Source: Pontibacter ruber (GTDB lineage: Bacteria > Bacteroidota > Bacteroidia > Cytophagales > Hymenobacteraceae). From it: 64,000 nt of DNA. Shown here piece by piece: positions 1 through 8,343 of the stretch. Below the pieces are notes generated by a model. That model saw nothing but the letters and a program-made list of their open reading frames with translations. It was not told the origin of the DNA and did not search any database. The position numbers and the translations under genes were made by a program. Numbering within the stretch: position 1 is the stretch's first letter; each line of letters begins with the position of its first letter. The stretch is from contig NZ_JALPRR010000003.1 in NCBI RefSeq assembly GCF_023630205.1, positions 186,001-250,000 on the forward strand, in the 5' to 3' direction.

Positions 1-877
1 GGTTGTTCATGTAGTAATTAAACAGCTCCCGCTCCTTGGCATACTTGGTAATAATGAGCTCGTAGAGCGCCTGTTTGGCATGACCGTAACCATAGCCGCC
101 GTTTAGGTAATTCTGACGCATGGTCTCGATCTGCTCCGGGCTGGCCAGTAAGCTATAGAGCTTAAATGTGGTGTCTTCATACGGATCTTTCGGCTCCTCC
201 AGCGGGGTGCTGTCCGTAACAATGCTCATGATGGTTTTGCGAAGCGGCTTGTCTGCCTCAAAAATATCGATGATGTTGCCGTATGACTTGCTCATCTTCT
301 CGCCGTTGATACCCGGCACCGTCATTACCGTTTCGTCGGTTTTTGCCTCCGGCAGCACAAACGTTTCGCCATAGATGTGGTTAAAAGCGCTTGCTATATC
401 GCGGGTGATCTCCAGGTGCTGGATCTGGTCTTTGCCCACCGGTACAAAATTGGCGTCATACATCAGGATGTCGGCAGCCATCAGCACCGGGTAAGTAAAC
501 AGGCCTGCATTCACATCTGCCAATCCGCGTCGTGCAGATTTATCCTTGAATGAGTGTGCGTTTGCCAGCATCGGGAAAGGAGCAAAGCAGCTCAGGTACC
601 AGGATAATTCTGTTACCATCGGCACATCCGACTGCCGGTAAAGAATATGCTTATCCGTATCGAAGCCGAAGGCAAGCCAGGCAGCAGCCACGGAATACGT
701 ATTATGTCGCAGCACCTCCGCATCACGGATGGTGGTAAGCGAGTGCAGATCTGCTATAAAGTATAATGCTTCCTGATCCGAGGTTTTAGAGAATTCCACA
801 GCCGGAATAATGGCACCCAGCAGATTGCCCAGGTGCGGCCGGCCTGTACTCTGTATGCCGGTAAGGTAACGTGCCAT
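1..877 (-). CDS. trpS: tryptophanyl-tRNA synthetase (C-terminal end cut by window edge)
   Basis: Charges tRNA-Trp with tryptophan in the cytoplasm. About 292 residues are present, running off the left edge, so only the extreme C-terminus is missing. Reading the minus strand from the ATG at 877 gives MARYLTGIQSTGRPHLGNLL; PHLGN is the class I HIGH motif. Further in, GEKMSKSYGN is the KMSKS loop that closes over ATP. Both are placed as in bacterial TrpRS. No neighbour overlaps it, and the next gene upstream on the same strand begins at 1490, so it is probably a single transcription unit. Identification is secure; only the stop codon cannot be seen. Confidence 0.96.
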   Translation of the reverse strand, partial: MARYLTGIQSTGRPHLGNLLGAIIPAVEFSKTSDQEALYFIADLHSLTTIRDAEVLRHNTYSVAAAWLAFGFDTDKHILYRQSDVPMVTELSWYLSCFAPFPMLANAHSFKDKSARRGLADVNAGLFTYPVLMAADILMYDANFVPVGKDQIQHLEITRDIASAFNHIYGETFVLPEAKTDETVMTVPGINGEKMSKSYGNIIDIFEADKPLRKTIMSIVTDSTPLEEPKDPYEDTTFKLYSLLASPEQIETMRQNYLNGGYGYGHAKQALYELIITKYAKERELFNYYMNN

Positions 878-947
878 AGTTAATGGTTTTTGTGTTTCAG
901 TTGCAAATTAATGCAAAATGCCGGAAACCTCTCAACCTGGCACAAAT

Positions 948-1490
948 CTATTGCTTCTTCAAATTATAGTTATGCTTGCTCTTGATGGCATTCTGTTTGC
1001 GATCCAGCATTTTCAGTTCTGAGCCACTCAGCTGCTGAAAGTAGATCGGCTCGTAATTGCCTTTAGGGATGAGTTGCAGGATAAGCACGTTGGGATCGTC
1101 GTGATTGCCCTTGGCCAGAAACCAGGTGCCGTTGCTGGTGGTATTGTTTTTTCCGGCTGGCTTACCCAAGTATGTCTGCTTCAGGGTAAACGTGCGACCC
1201 TGGCCTTTAGGCGAGCCATTGAGGTTAAGCTCCATTTTGATGCCTTCGCAATCGGCGCAGGGTACGGTGCCTGAGAAGAAACCAGCTGGTGCTGCAATTG
1301 CTGCTTCTTTAGCACTTGTTTTTACAGACTTTGCTGCTTTTGTTGAAGTCGTTGTTGCTTTCGCTGTTGTTTCGGTTGTTTTAGCTTTTTTGCCGGCTGA
1401 TTTTCGCCATGCTTCGTAGCTGCTTTGTGCTGATGCGGATACGCTCACAAACAAAGCAGCCATCAGAAATAAGGATGAAAGTGTTTTCAT
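948..1490 (-). CDS. secreted NlpE-N-domain protein (copper/envelope-stress type)
   Basis: A 180-residue exported protein. The start at 1490 is chosen because MKTLSSLFLMAALFVSVSAS is a typical signal peptide ending at A-Q; a longer frame reaches 1613 but runs back over the neighbouring gene. After a Lys/Thr/Ala-rich linker (about residues 25-60) comes an NlpE-like lipocalin-fold domain: GTVPCADCEGIKMELNLN with the CxxC pair, then TFTLKQTYLGKP, a GTWFLAKG strand and a C-terminal YFQQLSGSELKMLDR stretch. In Enterobacteria NlpE is an outer-membrane lipoprotein that senses copper and surface contact; this copy has no lipobox, so it is probably periplasmic. Family assignment comes from the pattern of strands and CxxC; its own role is unknown. 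Confidence 0.75.
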   Translation of the reverse strand: MKTLSSLFLMAALFVSVSASAQSSYEAWRKSAGKKAKTTETTAKATTTSTKAAKSVKTSAKEAAIAAPAGFFSGTVPCADCEGIKMELNLNGSPKGQGRTFTLKQTYLGKPAGKNNTTSNGTWFLAKGNHDDPNVLILQLIPKGNYEPIYFQQLSGSELKMLDRKQNAIKSKHNYNLKKQ

Positions 1491-1530
1491 ATAGGATGTT
1501 GGATAAATATGTACTTCGGCTTTACTACAA

Positions 1531-2010
1531 CTACTGTGCCCGTTGCAGGCGCTCCTCAATTTCTTTTGGAAGATAGAAGTCTTTGCCCTGCGATTGGTAT
1601 TGCCGCCGCTCACCTTTATTAACCATCGAAACGTGCAGTTTATTGTTCGCAGTATCTACCAAAAGAAAGGCAAACCTGTCGGGTGCCGTATGGTCGGGGT
1701 AGGTGCCGATCGTGTACAGAACGCGTTCCTGTTGCAGAGGTTGCGCTTCCTGCATGGTCTCCAGAAATTCATCCAGATCGCCGTTCAGAAGTTCCTGCAG
1801 GCGCGTGCGCAAAGGCTTAGTCTGCCACAGGTTTACTTCTGCAGGGCGCTTGCCTAGGTAAAGTTTCAGGTAGTTCAGGCTATCTGTTTTAAAAGTGGGT
1901 GCTGCCGAAATGCCGAGGCTGGTATGATCCACATCCGGAACAGAGGCAGGTTTGTTATAAGAACAGGCAAGTAACAGAAGACTGGAGAGAAGCAGGCAAA
2001 GATTCTTCAT
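1531..2010 (-). CDS. hypothetical lipoprotein
   Basis: 159 residues. The N-terminus MKNLCLLLSSLLLLACSYNK has a lipobox (LLAC) predicting export and lipidation at Cys16. The rest is soluble and mixed alpha/beta, with an acidic region around QELLNGDLDEFLETMQEAQP and a C-terminal segment (VSMVNKGERRQYQSQGKDFY) that looks like surface strands. I recognise no family. It lies 40 bp upstream of the NlpE-like gene on the same strand, so the two could be co-transcribed as an envelope pair, but nothing else supports a shared function. Confidence 0.7.
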   Translation of the reverse strand: MKNLCLLLSSLLLLACSYNKPASVPDVDHTSLGISAAPTFKTDSLNYLKLYLGKRPAEVNLWQTKPLRTRLQELLNGDLDEFLETMQEAQPLQQERVLYTIGTYPDHTAPDRFAFLLVDTANNKLHVSMVNKGERRQYQSQGKDFYLPKEIEERLQRAQ

Positions 2011-2163
2011 AGCATGTTGTTTGGCTGCTTACAGGTACGGCAGCTGCTTGTTGCCTGTTCCGGGTTAACTGCAGAAGCAGAAGGCTAGAAATATAAAACA
2101 GCAAAGGGTGAAGCGTTTGCACGATCTCACCCTTTGCTGCTTTATAAGTATAATTTAGTTCTA

Positions 2164-3075
2164 TCAGGTAGTGGCTAACTGCCCCTGCCGGCGGCTTTTG
2201 CGAAACGAGTGGAGGTTTGAAACTGCAATGGCTGCCAGTATCAGTACCACGCCCAGCCACTGTACCGACCATACTTCTTCCTGCAGCACCAGGCTCGACA
2301 TCAGCACAGCAACCGGCAATTCGGCAGCGCTAAGTATGGCGCTCAACCCCAGGCCTGCTTTTGGAATACCATAAGCAAAAAACAGCGGCGGAATTACCGT
2401 ACCGAAAATGGCCAGTACCAGCCCCCATTTAAACAATCCCTGGCCCAACGCACCATTTACAAGAAACACGGGCGGGAAAACAGTAAAGACAAGGATGCAG
2501 GCACCCGTAAGTAGCAGCGCGCTTTTGGTAGTAGGATGCAAATGATTGCCTGCCGACCCATTAATGGTCAGGAAGATAGTATAGCAGAAAGCTGCCAGCA
2601 TACCAAAACCGATGCCTGCCCAGTCGAAGGTCGGTATCTGGTCGGAGAATAAGCGGCCTGCCATGCAGGTTCCGAGCAGCACCAGCAGCACCATGGCTAC
2701 TTGCGGGAACTGGGGGAGCCGGCGATTGAGGATAGAATCCATCAGCAGGCTCATCCAGGTAAACTGCATGAGTAAAAGTATAGCGATAGAAGCGGGTACT
2801 AACTGAACGCATTTGTAGTAAAAAATGCTCACCAGGCCGGTGCTGGTGCCCATGGCCACTAGTTTCAGCATTTCTCCGAATGAGGCGCTATTGCTTTTGC
2901 TGCCAAGCAGCTGTCGCAACAGCACAATCATCCAAAGAAAAATCAACCCAAAAAATACCTGGGTGCCCGTTACATCACCCAAGGTAAAGCCTTCTTTATA
3001 AGCCAGTTTAACAAAAGTCGAAAGTATTCCGAAGCTGCACGCTCCGAGAAACACCAAAACGCTTCCTCTGAACAT
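2164..3075 (-). CDS. EamA/DMT-family transporter
   Basis: 303 residues, about ten hydrophobic segments arranged as two five-helix halves, the layout of the EamA (DUF6) drug/metabolite exporters of the inner membrane. The first half begins FRGSVLVFLGACSFGILSTF and the second is marked by GTVIPPLFFAYGIPKAGLGL followed by AAELPVAVLMSSLVLQEE, a typical EamA repeat end with the conserved Pro and Glu. The C-terminus is short, basic and cytoplasmic (RKSRRQGQ). Substrate cannot be read from sequence; relatives export amino acids or metabolites. It has its own consensus-like promoter about 170 bp upstream. Confidence 0.88.
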   Translation of the reverse strand: MFRGSVLVFLGACSFGILSTFVKLAYKEGFTLGDVTGTQVFFGLIFLWMIVLLRQLLGSKSNSASFGEMLKLVAMGTSTGLVSIFYYKCVQLVPASIAILLLMQFTWMSLLMDSILNRRLPQFPQVAMVLLVLLGTCMAGRLFSDQIPTFDWAGIGFGMLAAFCYTIFLTINGSAGNHLHPTTKSALLLTGACILVFTVFPPVFLVNGALGQGLFKWGLVLAIFGTVIPPLFFAYGIPKAGLGLSAILSAAELPVAVLMSSLVLQEEVWSVQWLGVVLILAAIAVSNLHSFRKSRRQGQLATT

Positions 3076-3243
3076 AATTGTTCCTGGTCCGGAGACCTGA
3101 AAAGTAAATCAAAAGTTAATTATATGAGGCCTTAGCAACCTCTACTACGGGTAAAGAGGAGCTCTTACAGGTCGTGGAGAACGTAGCCTGTAATAAAAAT
3201 CTGTGTATGTGCTAAGTGTGCAGTCATTTTGTTTTGCGGGGTG

Positions 3244-3273
3244 CAAAGGTAGCAGAAATATTTATACTGCCAA
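3244..3273 (-). promoter_or_regulatory. Bacteroidetes-type promoter for the DMT transporter
   Basis: On the minus strand TACCTTTG (3251-3244) matches the -7 consensus TAnnTTTG, and TTG (3273-3271) lies 19 bp upstream, as the -33 element does in this phylum. The transcript would have a leader of roughly 160 nt before the ATG at 3075. Spacing and sequence are seen; activity is inferred. Confidence 0.5.
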
Positions 3274-3304
3274 TAATTGAAAGTATAAAATCAAAAAATG
3301 TTGT

Positions 3305-4240
3305 TCAGGATCCTGCACCGGCTCTTGTCTGGAGCGCTGCGTACAACGTTTTGTAGGTAGGAGTTGGCACCTGCAGTTGTTCTCCCAGCCTTACAACATA
3401 GCCCGTTAACGATTCCAGCTCCGTTGCCTTACCTTTCTGAAAATCACTGTGCATAGAAGAAGTGGTATCGTAGGGGAGCGAAGACATTTTATCAAGTGTT
3501 GCCTGGATACTATTTTGCGGAAGGTTAATCCCTCTTGCGTCTGCAACAGACTTTATCTCCGCTAAAAGCAAGTGGAGCAGGTCCTGGTATTCCTTGTTAG
3601 CCAATATAGCACCCATGCATGCGTCGAGGTAGGAGGTAAGTGTTGCTATCGTAGAGATAAAAAGGAATTTTTCCCAGATGGTTTGCTCAATATTGTCGGA
3701 CAGAACGGCCTGAATGCCACCTCTGGTAAAAAGCCTTTCTGCTAATGCAAGCTTCTGTGCGGAGCCATCAGTAGATCCAAAGTACAGGAGCCCGATGTTG
3801 CCTGTTTCTTTTACCAGACCAGGTTCTGCAAGCCTGGATACTACATAAACACAGCCTTCCCATACTTCATTTTCCGGATAAACGGCCTTGATCCGTTCTG
3901 TGCTATCCACGCCGTTCAGAAGCGGAAGTATTACGGTTGCTTTGTTAATGCAAGACTTAAGCTGGGTTATGCTTTCCTCTAAGTGGTAGCTCTTTGTGCA
4001 GCAGATCAGGAAGTCGACTACGCCTATCTCATTAGGGTCTGAAGTGACCAGTTTCGGAACGGCTGTGAAAGCGCCTTTCGTGGTTTCTACTTTCATGCCG
4101 TGTTGCCTGATGACTTTTTCATGCGCTCCCCGGGCAATAAAGTATACTTCAACTTCGGTTGAATTTTGAAAATGCCGTGCCAGAAGGCCACCAAAATAGC
4201 CGCCGACTCCTCCAATACCTGCTATTGCAATCTTTATCAT
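3305..4240 (-). CDS. panE: 2-dehydropantoate 2-reductase (ketopantoate reductase)
   Basis: 311 residues. Reduces ketopantoate to pantoate with NADPH, a step to pantothenate and coenzyme A. The N-terminus MIKIAIAGIGGVGGYFGGLL is the Rossmann GxGxxG fingerprint. The catalytic lysine is expected in TIWEKFLFISTIATLTSYL (about residues 188-206), which matches the PanE C-domain motif with the conserved K, and a helical C-domain follows (EIKSVADARGINLP, SSMHSDFQKGKATELESLTGYVV). The end gap to the VUT transporter upstream is only about 15 bp, so the two are likely co-transcribed. Members of this family can also act on other 2-oxo acids, so the substrate is by homology only. Confidence 0.88.
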   Translation of the reverse strand: MIKIAIAGIGGVGGYFGGLLARHFQNSTEVEVYFIARGAHEKVIRQHGMKVETTKGAFTAVPKLVTSDPNEIGVVDFLICCTKSYHLEESITQLKSCINKATVILPLLNGVDSTERIKAVYPENEVWEGCVYVVSRLAEPGLVKETGNIGLLYFGSTDGSAQKLALAERLFTRGGIQAVLSDNIEQTIWEKFLFISTIATLTSYLDACMGAILANKEYQDLLHLLLAEIKSVADARGINLPQNSIQATLDKMSSLPYDTTSSMHSDFQKGKATELESLTGYVVRLGEQLQVPTPTYKTLYAALQTRAGAGS

Positions 4241-4255
4241 ATACTTACGTTTACT

Positions 4256-5041
4256 TTAGTCTCCGCTCTCTACTGCTGCCTCTTCGATCAGTGCCTCTGC
4301 CTGCCTGTGGCCCAGGTAGCCATCTATCAGGTAATGTGCCAGGTATAACACCGGCGTAAGAAGGATGGCAACAGCGAACTTGTAGATGTAGTTGATAGCC
4401 GCGACCGACAGCACCAGGCGCAGCGGCCAGTTTCCGAAAAAGTAAAACGCCACCAGCAGCACCACAATGCTATCGATCAGTTGGGAGACCAGCGTAGACC
4501 CTGTAGCCCGCAGCCATATTTTTTTACTCCCCGTAAAGCGCCGCAACCAGTGGAAAACAGAAGCATCGAGGAACTGGGAAACCAGGAACGCCACCACAGA
4601 ACCTATGATGATGCCGAGCCCCTGCCGGTAAATGGAGTTAAAGGCAAAATCGATGTTAAAGGGATTGCCCTGCGGATCTTGTTTGTTGAGTTCCAGCCAA
4701 AAGGCAGCCGGCGGCAGGACGGTTACAATGGTTATGATCAGGAAAGTATAAAGTATCAGCATTACCGTTAAGATACTCACTTTCTTTACGCCGCTCTTGC
4801 CAAAGTACTCGTTGATGATATCGGTGGTAACGAAGACCACCGGCCAGATGATAACGCCTGCTGTGAGGTTGAAATCGTACTTTTCGCCCATGATCCCGAT
4901 CTGCGCACCTGGCAACCCTAGCAGCGCCTCACCTGAAAAGATTTTTACGCCGATCAGTTCAGCCAGCAAGGCGTTGGAAATGAAGATGCCGCTCAGGATC
5001 AGGAACAGGTTGGTGCGCTTTTTTTCAAGAATGGGTGTCAT
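4256..5041 (-). CDS. VUT-family queuosine-precursor transporter (YhhQ-like)
   Basis: 261 residues, polytopic inner-membrane protein of the vitamin uptake transporter/YhhQ family, members of which import queuosine precursors such as preQ0 or preQ1. I start it at the ATG at 5041 (MTPILEKKRTNLFLILSGIF); a longer frame to 5146 adds residues that look untranslated. Family signatures are SNALLAELIGVKIFS in helix 1, the GVIIWPVVFVTTDIINEYFG block with conserved D-x-x-N-E, and SQFLDASVFHWLRR and GSTLVSQLIDSIVVLL further on. About six transmembrane helices. It is followed closely by panE. No preQ1 riboswitch is evident upstream. Confidence 0.87.
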   Translation of the reverse strand: MTPILEKKRTNLFLILSGIFISNALLAELIGVKIFSGEALLGLPGAQIGIMGEKYDFNLTAGVIIWPVVFVTTDIINEYFGKSGVKKVSILTVMLILYTFLIITIVTVLPPAAFWLELNKQDPQGNPFNIDFAFNSIYRQGLGIIIGSVVAFLVSQFLDASVFHWLRRFTGSKKIWLRATGSTLVSQLIDSIVVLLVAFYFFGNWPLRLVLSVAAINYIYKFAVAILLTPVLYLAHYLIDGYLGHRQAEALIEEAAVESGD

Positions 5042-5268
5042 ACGTGAGCTTCTGTAAATTGAGGTATAAACCAACTGAAGCATTAGTAGTTTATACCTAT
5101 ATCCTGGCAAGATAAAGATTATTGACAGAAGTATGAAAAGGAGCAAAAACAGGAGCCTGCGTAGAGCTGCCGGGTATGAAAGACAGCAGGAAGACCAGGA
5201 AGTATATGGCTCGCTTGTTTCCTGTTATAGTATAAATTCAGACGAAACCAGGAACTGTGCTGTACAGG

Positions 5269-5748
5269 TCAGGGGCAATCGGTTTTTGTAAGTATAATGC
5301 CGCCTCCATAGCGCACTCTGCTTCGGGTACCCGACGCTGATTTGCCATTTTGTTTGTCTCCGGTGCCGTACCCTTCCACTAACTCATCTCCTTTTTTCAT
5401 AAAGGTCAGATCCCGCACCGATTCTGTTCCTTCCGACATAAAAGTATACGTTGCAAAAAGGGTATCTCCACGGAATTTTCCTGTTATGGTCCCGGTATTC
5501 CTGTCTTTCTCAAAGATGCTGTAGATCAGGCTGCCTGTTACGTTGTTGCCCTGCCTGCGCATATGCAGCAGCACCGTGTCTTTTGGCGATGTGGAAGTAT
5601 AACAGGAGCTATCTCCCAGGTTTTTACGCGCTTCGTTTACAGCAACAGGTGTATCGGGAGTAGCTGGGGTATCAGAGGTGTCAGGTTTGCTGTTGCAGGC
5701 AACCAAAAGTGGCAGGAATATAAGCCATAGGAAGTATAAGTGTTTCAT
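5269..5748 (-). CDS. hypothetical lipoprotein
   Basis: 159 residues from the ATG at 5748 (MKHLYFLWLIFLPLLVACNS), which gives a signal peptide with lipobox LVAC; a frame extending to 5823 is less likely. A Thr/Pro/Asp linker follows (SDTPATPDTPVAVNEA), then a domain of repeated short beta strands: CYTSTSPKDTVLLHMRRQGN, GTITGKFRGDTLFATYTFMS and GTRSRVRYGGGIILTKTDCP. This pattern is common in small Bacteroidetes outer-surface lipoproteins that NCBI leaves as hypothetical. Two cysteines (CYTST and the terminal DCP) could form a disulphide joining the domain ends. Stand-alone gene; function unknown. Confidence 0.72.
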   Translation of the reverse strand: MKHLYFLWLIFLPLLVACNSKPDTSDTPATPDTPVAVNEARKNLGDSSCYTSTSPKDTVLLHMRRQGNNVTGSLIYSIFEKDRNTGTITGKFRGDTLFATYTFMSEGTESVRDLTFMKKGDELVEGYGTGDKQNGKSASGTRSRVRYGGGIILTKTDCP

Positions 5749-5838
5749 GGGAACTGGCAGAACAAGATGGTAATTCCTTCTACGGGAACGCAGAAAGTAT
5801 AGCATTAAAAGGAAATAGCCCAATCAGGAAAGTACAAT

Positions 5839-6756
5839 TTAGTCGCGCACGCAAAAGACGCTGCCTTCAATGGCCAGATCAGCTTTCGGGAATACTTCCA
5901 GCGCTTCGAGCAGCAGGGGCGTGAGGTCTTTGTAGCGCACCGAAAAATGACCCAGCAGCAGGTGGCGCACCTGTGCGGCAGCAGCCATTTCGGCTGCCTG
6001 CCGTGCCGTACTATGGAACGTATACGATGCACGTTCGCGCATATCGTCTGCAAAGGTTGCCTCGTGGTAGAGCAGGTCTACGTTGCGCAGGTAAGGGAGC
6101 AGGTCCGGCTTATAGCGGCTGTCGGCGCAATAGGCATAGCTGCGGCTGCGCTTGGGCTCCAGGGTTACATCCCCGTTGCGCACAAGTATGTTTCCTTCTT
6201 CGTCTCTGATGTCTTCGCCCCACTTCAGGCGCACCAGTTGCGGTGGCGTCAGGAAGGCAGGAAGCTTTTCTTTGATGAGCGGCCTTGGCTTTGGCTTTTC
6301 TCGGAACAGGAAACCACAGCAGGGCACGCGGTGCTCCATGGGGATGGTGTGTACCGTGATCTGCTTGTCTTCAAAAATTCTTTTGCAGACTGTGGTATCG
6401 AGCTCATGGAAAACAAGCTTATAGCTCAGGTTGGTGCCGGAATACTTGAACTGAAGGCTTAAGATATCGGAGAGGCCGGGAGGGCCAAAGAGATGAAGAG
6501 GTGTTTGCCGGCCCTGCAGGTGCATGGTGGAGAGCAATCCGGGTAAACCAAAGTAATGGTCGCCGTGCAGGTGGCTTATGTAGATATTGCAAATGCGCTG
6601 ATGCTTTATCTTGTATTGCATCAGCTGCATTTGCGTACCTTCACCGCAATCGATCAGGTGATACTGATTGCCGATGGTTAATATCTGGGCTGTATGGTGC
6701 CTGTTTGCCGATGGCGTGGCCGACGAACTGCCTAATATCCTGAGTTCGAAATCCAC
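5839..6756 (-). CDS. rnz: ribonuclease Z
   Basis: 305 residues, the usual length of short-form RNase Z (tRNase Z), which trims the 3' end of tRNA precursors. The metallo-beta-lactamase motif SHLHGDHYFGLPGLL (around residue 60) supplies HxHxDH zinc ligands; further ligands lie in TIPMEHRVPCCGF, YCADSRYKPDLLPY and LLLGHFSVRYKDL. The start codon is GTG at 6756 (DFELRILGSSSATPS follows, as at the N-terminus of the family). It lies 14 bp after the STAS gene and is probably translated from the same mRNA. Three unlinked-looking functions (purC, STAS, rnz) follow each other here. Confidence 0.95.
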   Translation of the reverse strand: MDFELRILGSSSATPSANRHHTAQILTIGNQYHLIDCGEGTQMQLMQYKIKHQRICNIYISHLHGDHYFGLPGLLSTMHLQGRQTPLHLFGPPGLSDILSLQFKYSGTNLSYKLVFHELDTTVCKRIFEDKQITVHTIPMEHRVPCCGFLFREKPKPRPLIKEKLPAFLTPPQLVRLKWGEDIRDEEGNILVRNGDVTLEPKRSRSYAYCADSRYKPDLLPYLRNVDLLYHEATFADDMRERASYTFHSTARQAAEMAAAAQVRHLLLGHFSVRYKDLTPLLLEALEVFPKADLAIEGSVFCVRD

Positions 6757-6770
6757 AGAGGCACTACGGC

Positions 6771-7148
6771 TTAGTCTTCTTTATTTGTCAGGTCCTGCTC
6801 GATCTCGTGCAGGAATACACGGTCAATTGCTTCTTCAACCGTAGGAAGTATGTTCAGCACAGACTCCAGTTTAGAGATCGTGATTAACTTCATTACGTGG
6901 TCCTGCAGGCTTGTCAGAATCAGCAATCCGTTAGAAGAGTTGCAAAGTCTGTTAGCGATCAGGATAGAGCTAAGTCCTGAAGAATCAGTGTATTTAACAT
7001 TATTTAGGTCAAGAATCAGATTGGTGATCCCCTCAGCATTCAATTTCACGAACTCTGACTTCAGATCCGGAGCAATGGATGTGTCCAGTTTCTTCTCATC
7101 TATCGTGATAATTGTGTAGTTTTCTTTCTTATCAATCGTGTACTTCAT
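6771..7148 (-). CDS. STAS-domain anti-sigma-factor antagonist (SpoIIAA/RsbV-like)
   Basis: 125 residues, a single STAS domain. The phosphorylation loop is visible as VKYTDSSGLSSILIANRL, with the DSSGLS core in which a serine is phosphorylated by a partner-switching kinase in SpoIIAA/RsbV. The N-terminal strand TIITIDEKKLDTS and C-terminal helix VEEAIDRVFLHEI complete the fold. Family members bind anti-sigma kinases or RsbT-like partners; none is encoded nearby, so its partner must be elsewhere. It sits between purC and rnz on the same strand, 14 bp from rnz. Function as a stress-signalling switch is by family. Confidence 0.88.
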   Translation of the reverse strand: MKYTIDKKENYTIITIDEKKLDTSIAPDLKSEFVKLNAEGITNLILDLNNVKYTDSSGLSSILIANRLCNSSNGLLILTSLQDHVMKLITISKLESVLNILPTVEEAIDRVFLHEIEQDLTNKED

Positions 7149-7194
7149 AGATCTACCAGTAAAGGATTTAAACGCGAATGTACCAAAATCTACT

Positions 7195-8151
7195 TTAATT
7201 ATTGTAATCTTTTGGGCTAAAAATGTTTTCTGTTACCTGTTGCTCAATGCGTTTGAGGGCATTGGCATAATCTTGTTTTTGAAACGTATGGCCTGTGAAT
7301 ACCTCGAACAACTCGATGTAACGCTCTGAAATTCTGGCAATTACTTCGTTTGTCATTTCCGGTACACTTTGGCCGTCTTTGCCCTGGAAACCGTTCTCGA
7401 TCAGCCACTGGCGCACAAACTCTTTCGAGAGCTGCTTTTGCGGCTCACCCTTCTCCTGGCGACTGGCATAGCCTTCGCTGTAGAAGTAACGGGAGGAGTC
7501 CGGGGTATGGATCTCATCGATCAGGTATACCTGGTCGTTGTACTTGCCGAACTCATACTTGGTATCCACCAGGATGAGTCCTCTTTGCTTTGCAAGCTCT
7601 GTGCCACGTGCAAACAGCGCCCTCGTATAAGACTCTAATTTAGTATAATCTTCCTCAGACACAATGCCTTTGGCCAAAATATCTTCCTTAGAGATATCTT
7701 CATCATGGCCCTGATCTGCCTTGGTAGTCGGGGTGATGATCGGCTCCGGAAGCTTGTCGTTTTCCTTCAGGCCATCCGGCATGGTAACGCCGCAAAGGGT
7801 GCGCTTGCCTGCTTTGTACTCGCGCCAGGCATGGCCGGCCAGATAACCACGTATCACCATCTCTACCTTAAATGGCTCGCAGCGGTAACCAATGGTCACG
7901 TTCGGGTCCGGGGTGGAGATCACCCAGTTCGGAACGATGTCAGCGGTGGCTTTCAGGTTGATGCTGGCAATCTGGTTGAGCACCTGCCCTTTGTAAGGAA
8001 TGGCGCGCGGCAGTACCACATCGAAGGCAGAGATACGGTCGGTGGCCACAACAGCCAAGCGATCTCCGAAGTAATAAACGTCGCGAACTTTGCCTCTATA
8101 AAAACCGGTTTGGCCGGCGAAGGAGAAGTTAGTTTCTTTTATGGCCTCCAT
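7195..8151 (-). CDS. purC: SAICAR synthetase
   Basis: About 318 residues; joins aspartate to CAIR with ATP in purine synthesis. Start at 8151 ([20 protein letters not shown]) is preferred over one 27 nt upstream because this is where family proteins begin. Signatures: [40 protein letters not shown], the nucleotide-binding strand [20 protein letters not shown], and [20 protein letters not shown] plus [14 protein letters not shown]. The length is that of the long SAICAR synthetases of Bacteroidetes and eukaryotes. A short gap separates it from the STAS gene. No purine riboswitch or PurR-like site was recognised upstream. Confidence 0.96.
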   Translation of the reverse strand: MEAIKETNFSFAGQTGFYRGKVRDVYYFGDRLAVVATDRISAFDVVLPRAIPYKGQVLNQIASINLKATADIVPNWVISTPDPNVTIGYRCEPFKVEMVIRGYLAGHAWREYKAGKRTLCGVTMPDGLKENDKLPEPIITPTTKADQGHDEDISKEDILAKGIVSEEDYTKLESYTRALFARGTELAKQRGLILVDTKYEFGKYNDQVYLIDEIHTPDSSRYFYSEGYASRQEKGEPQKQLSKEFVRQWLIENGFQGKDGQSVPEMTNEVIARISERYIELFEVFTGHTFQKQDYANALKRIEQQVTENIFSPKDYNN

Positions 8152-8343
8152 TTGTTGTTTAGGTTTATAGGCAAGCAAAGTTAAGTATATTTTAGAGGGT
8201 GCGAAAAAAATCTGGATTAAGTTCGGGATTCAGCTTTTCAGGCGGTTATATAGTTTCAAAAGAATATTGCAGTATACTGATGAGAATATCTTAAGTTTTA
8301 CACTTAACGCGCTATACTTTGCATTTTAAGCAGAACTTATACT

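Noticed and set aside
5042..5268. Possible preQ1 riboswitch before the VUT transporter
   Set aside because: The preQ1-I/II conserved loop and A-rich tail are not present in the leader.
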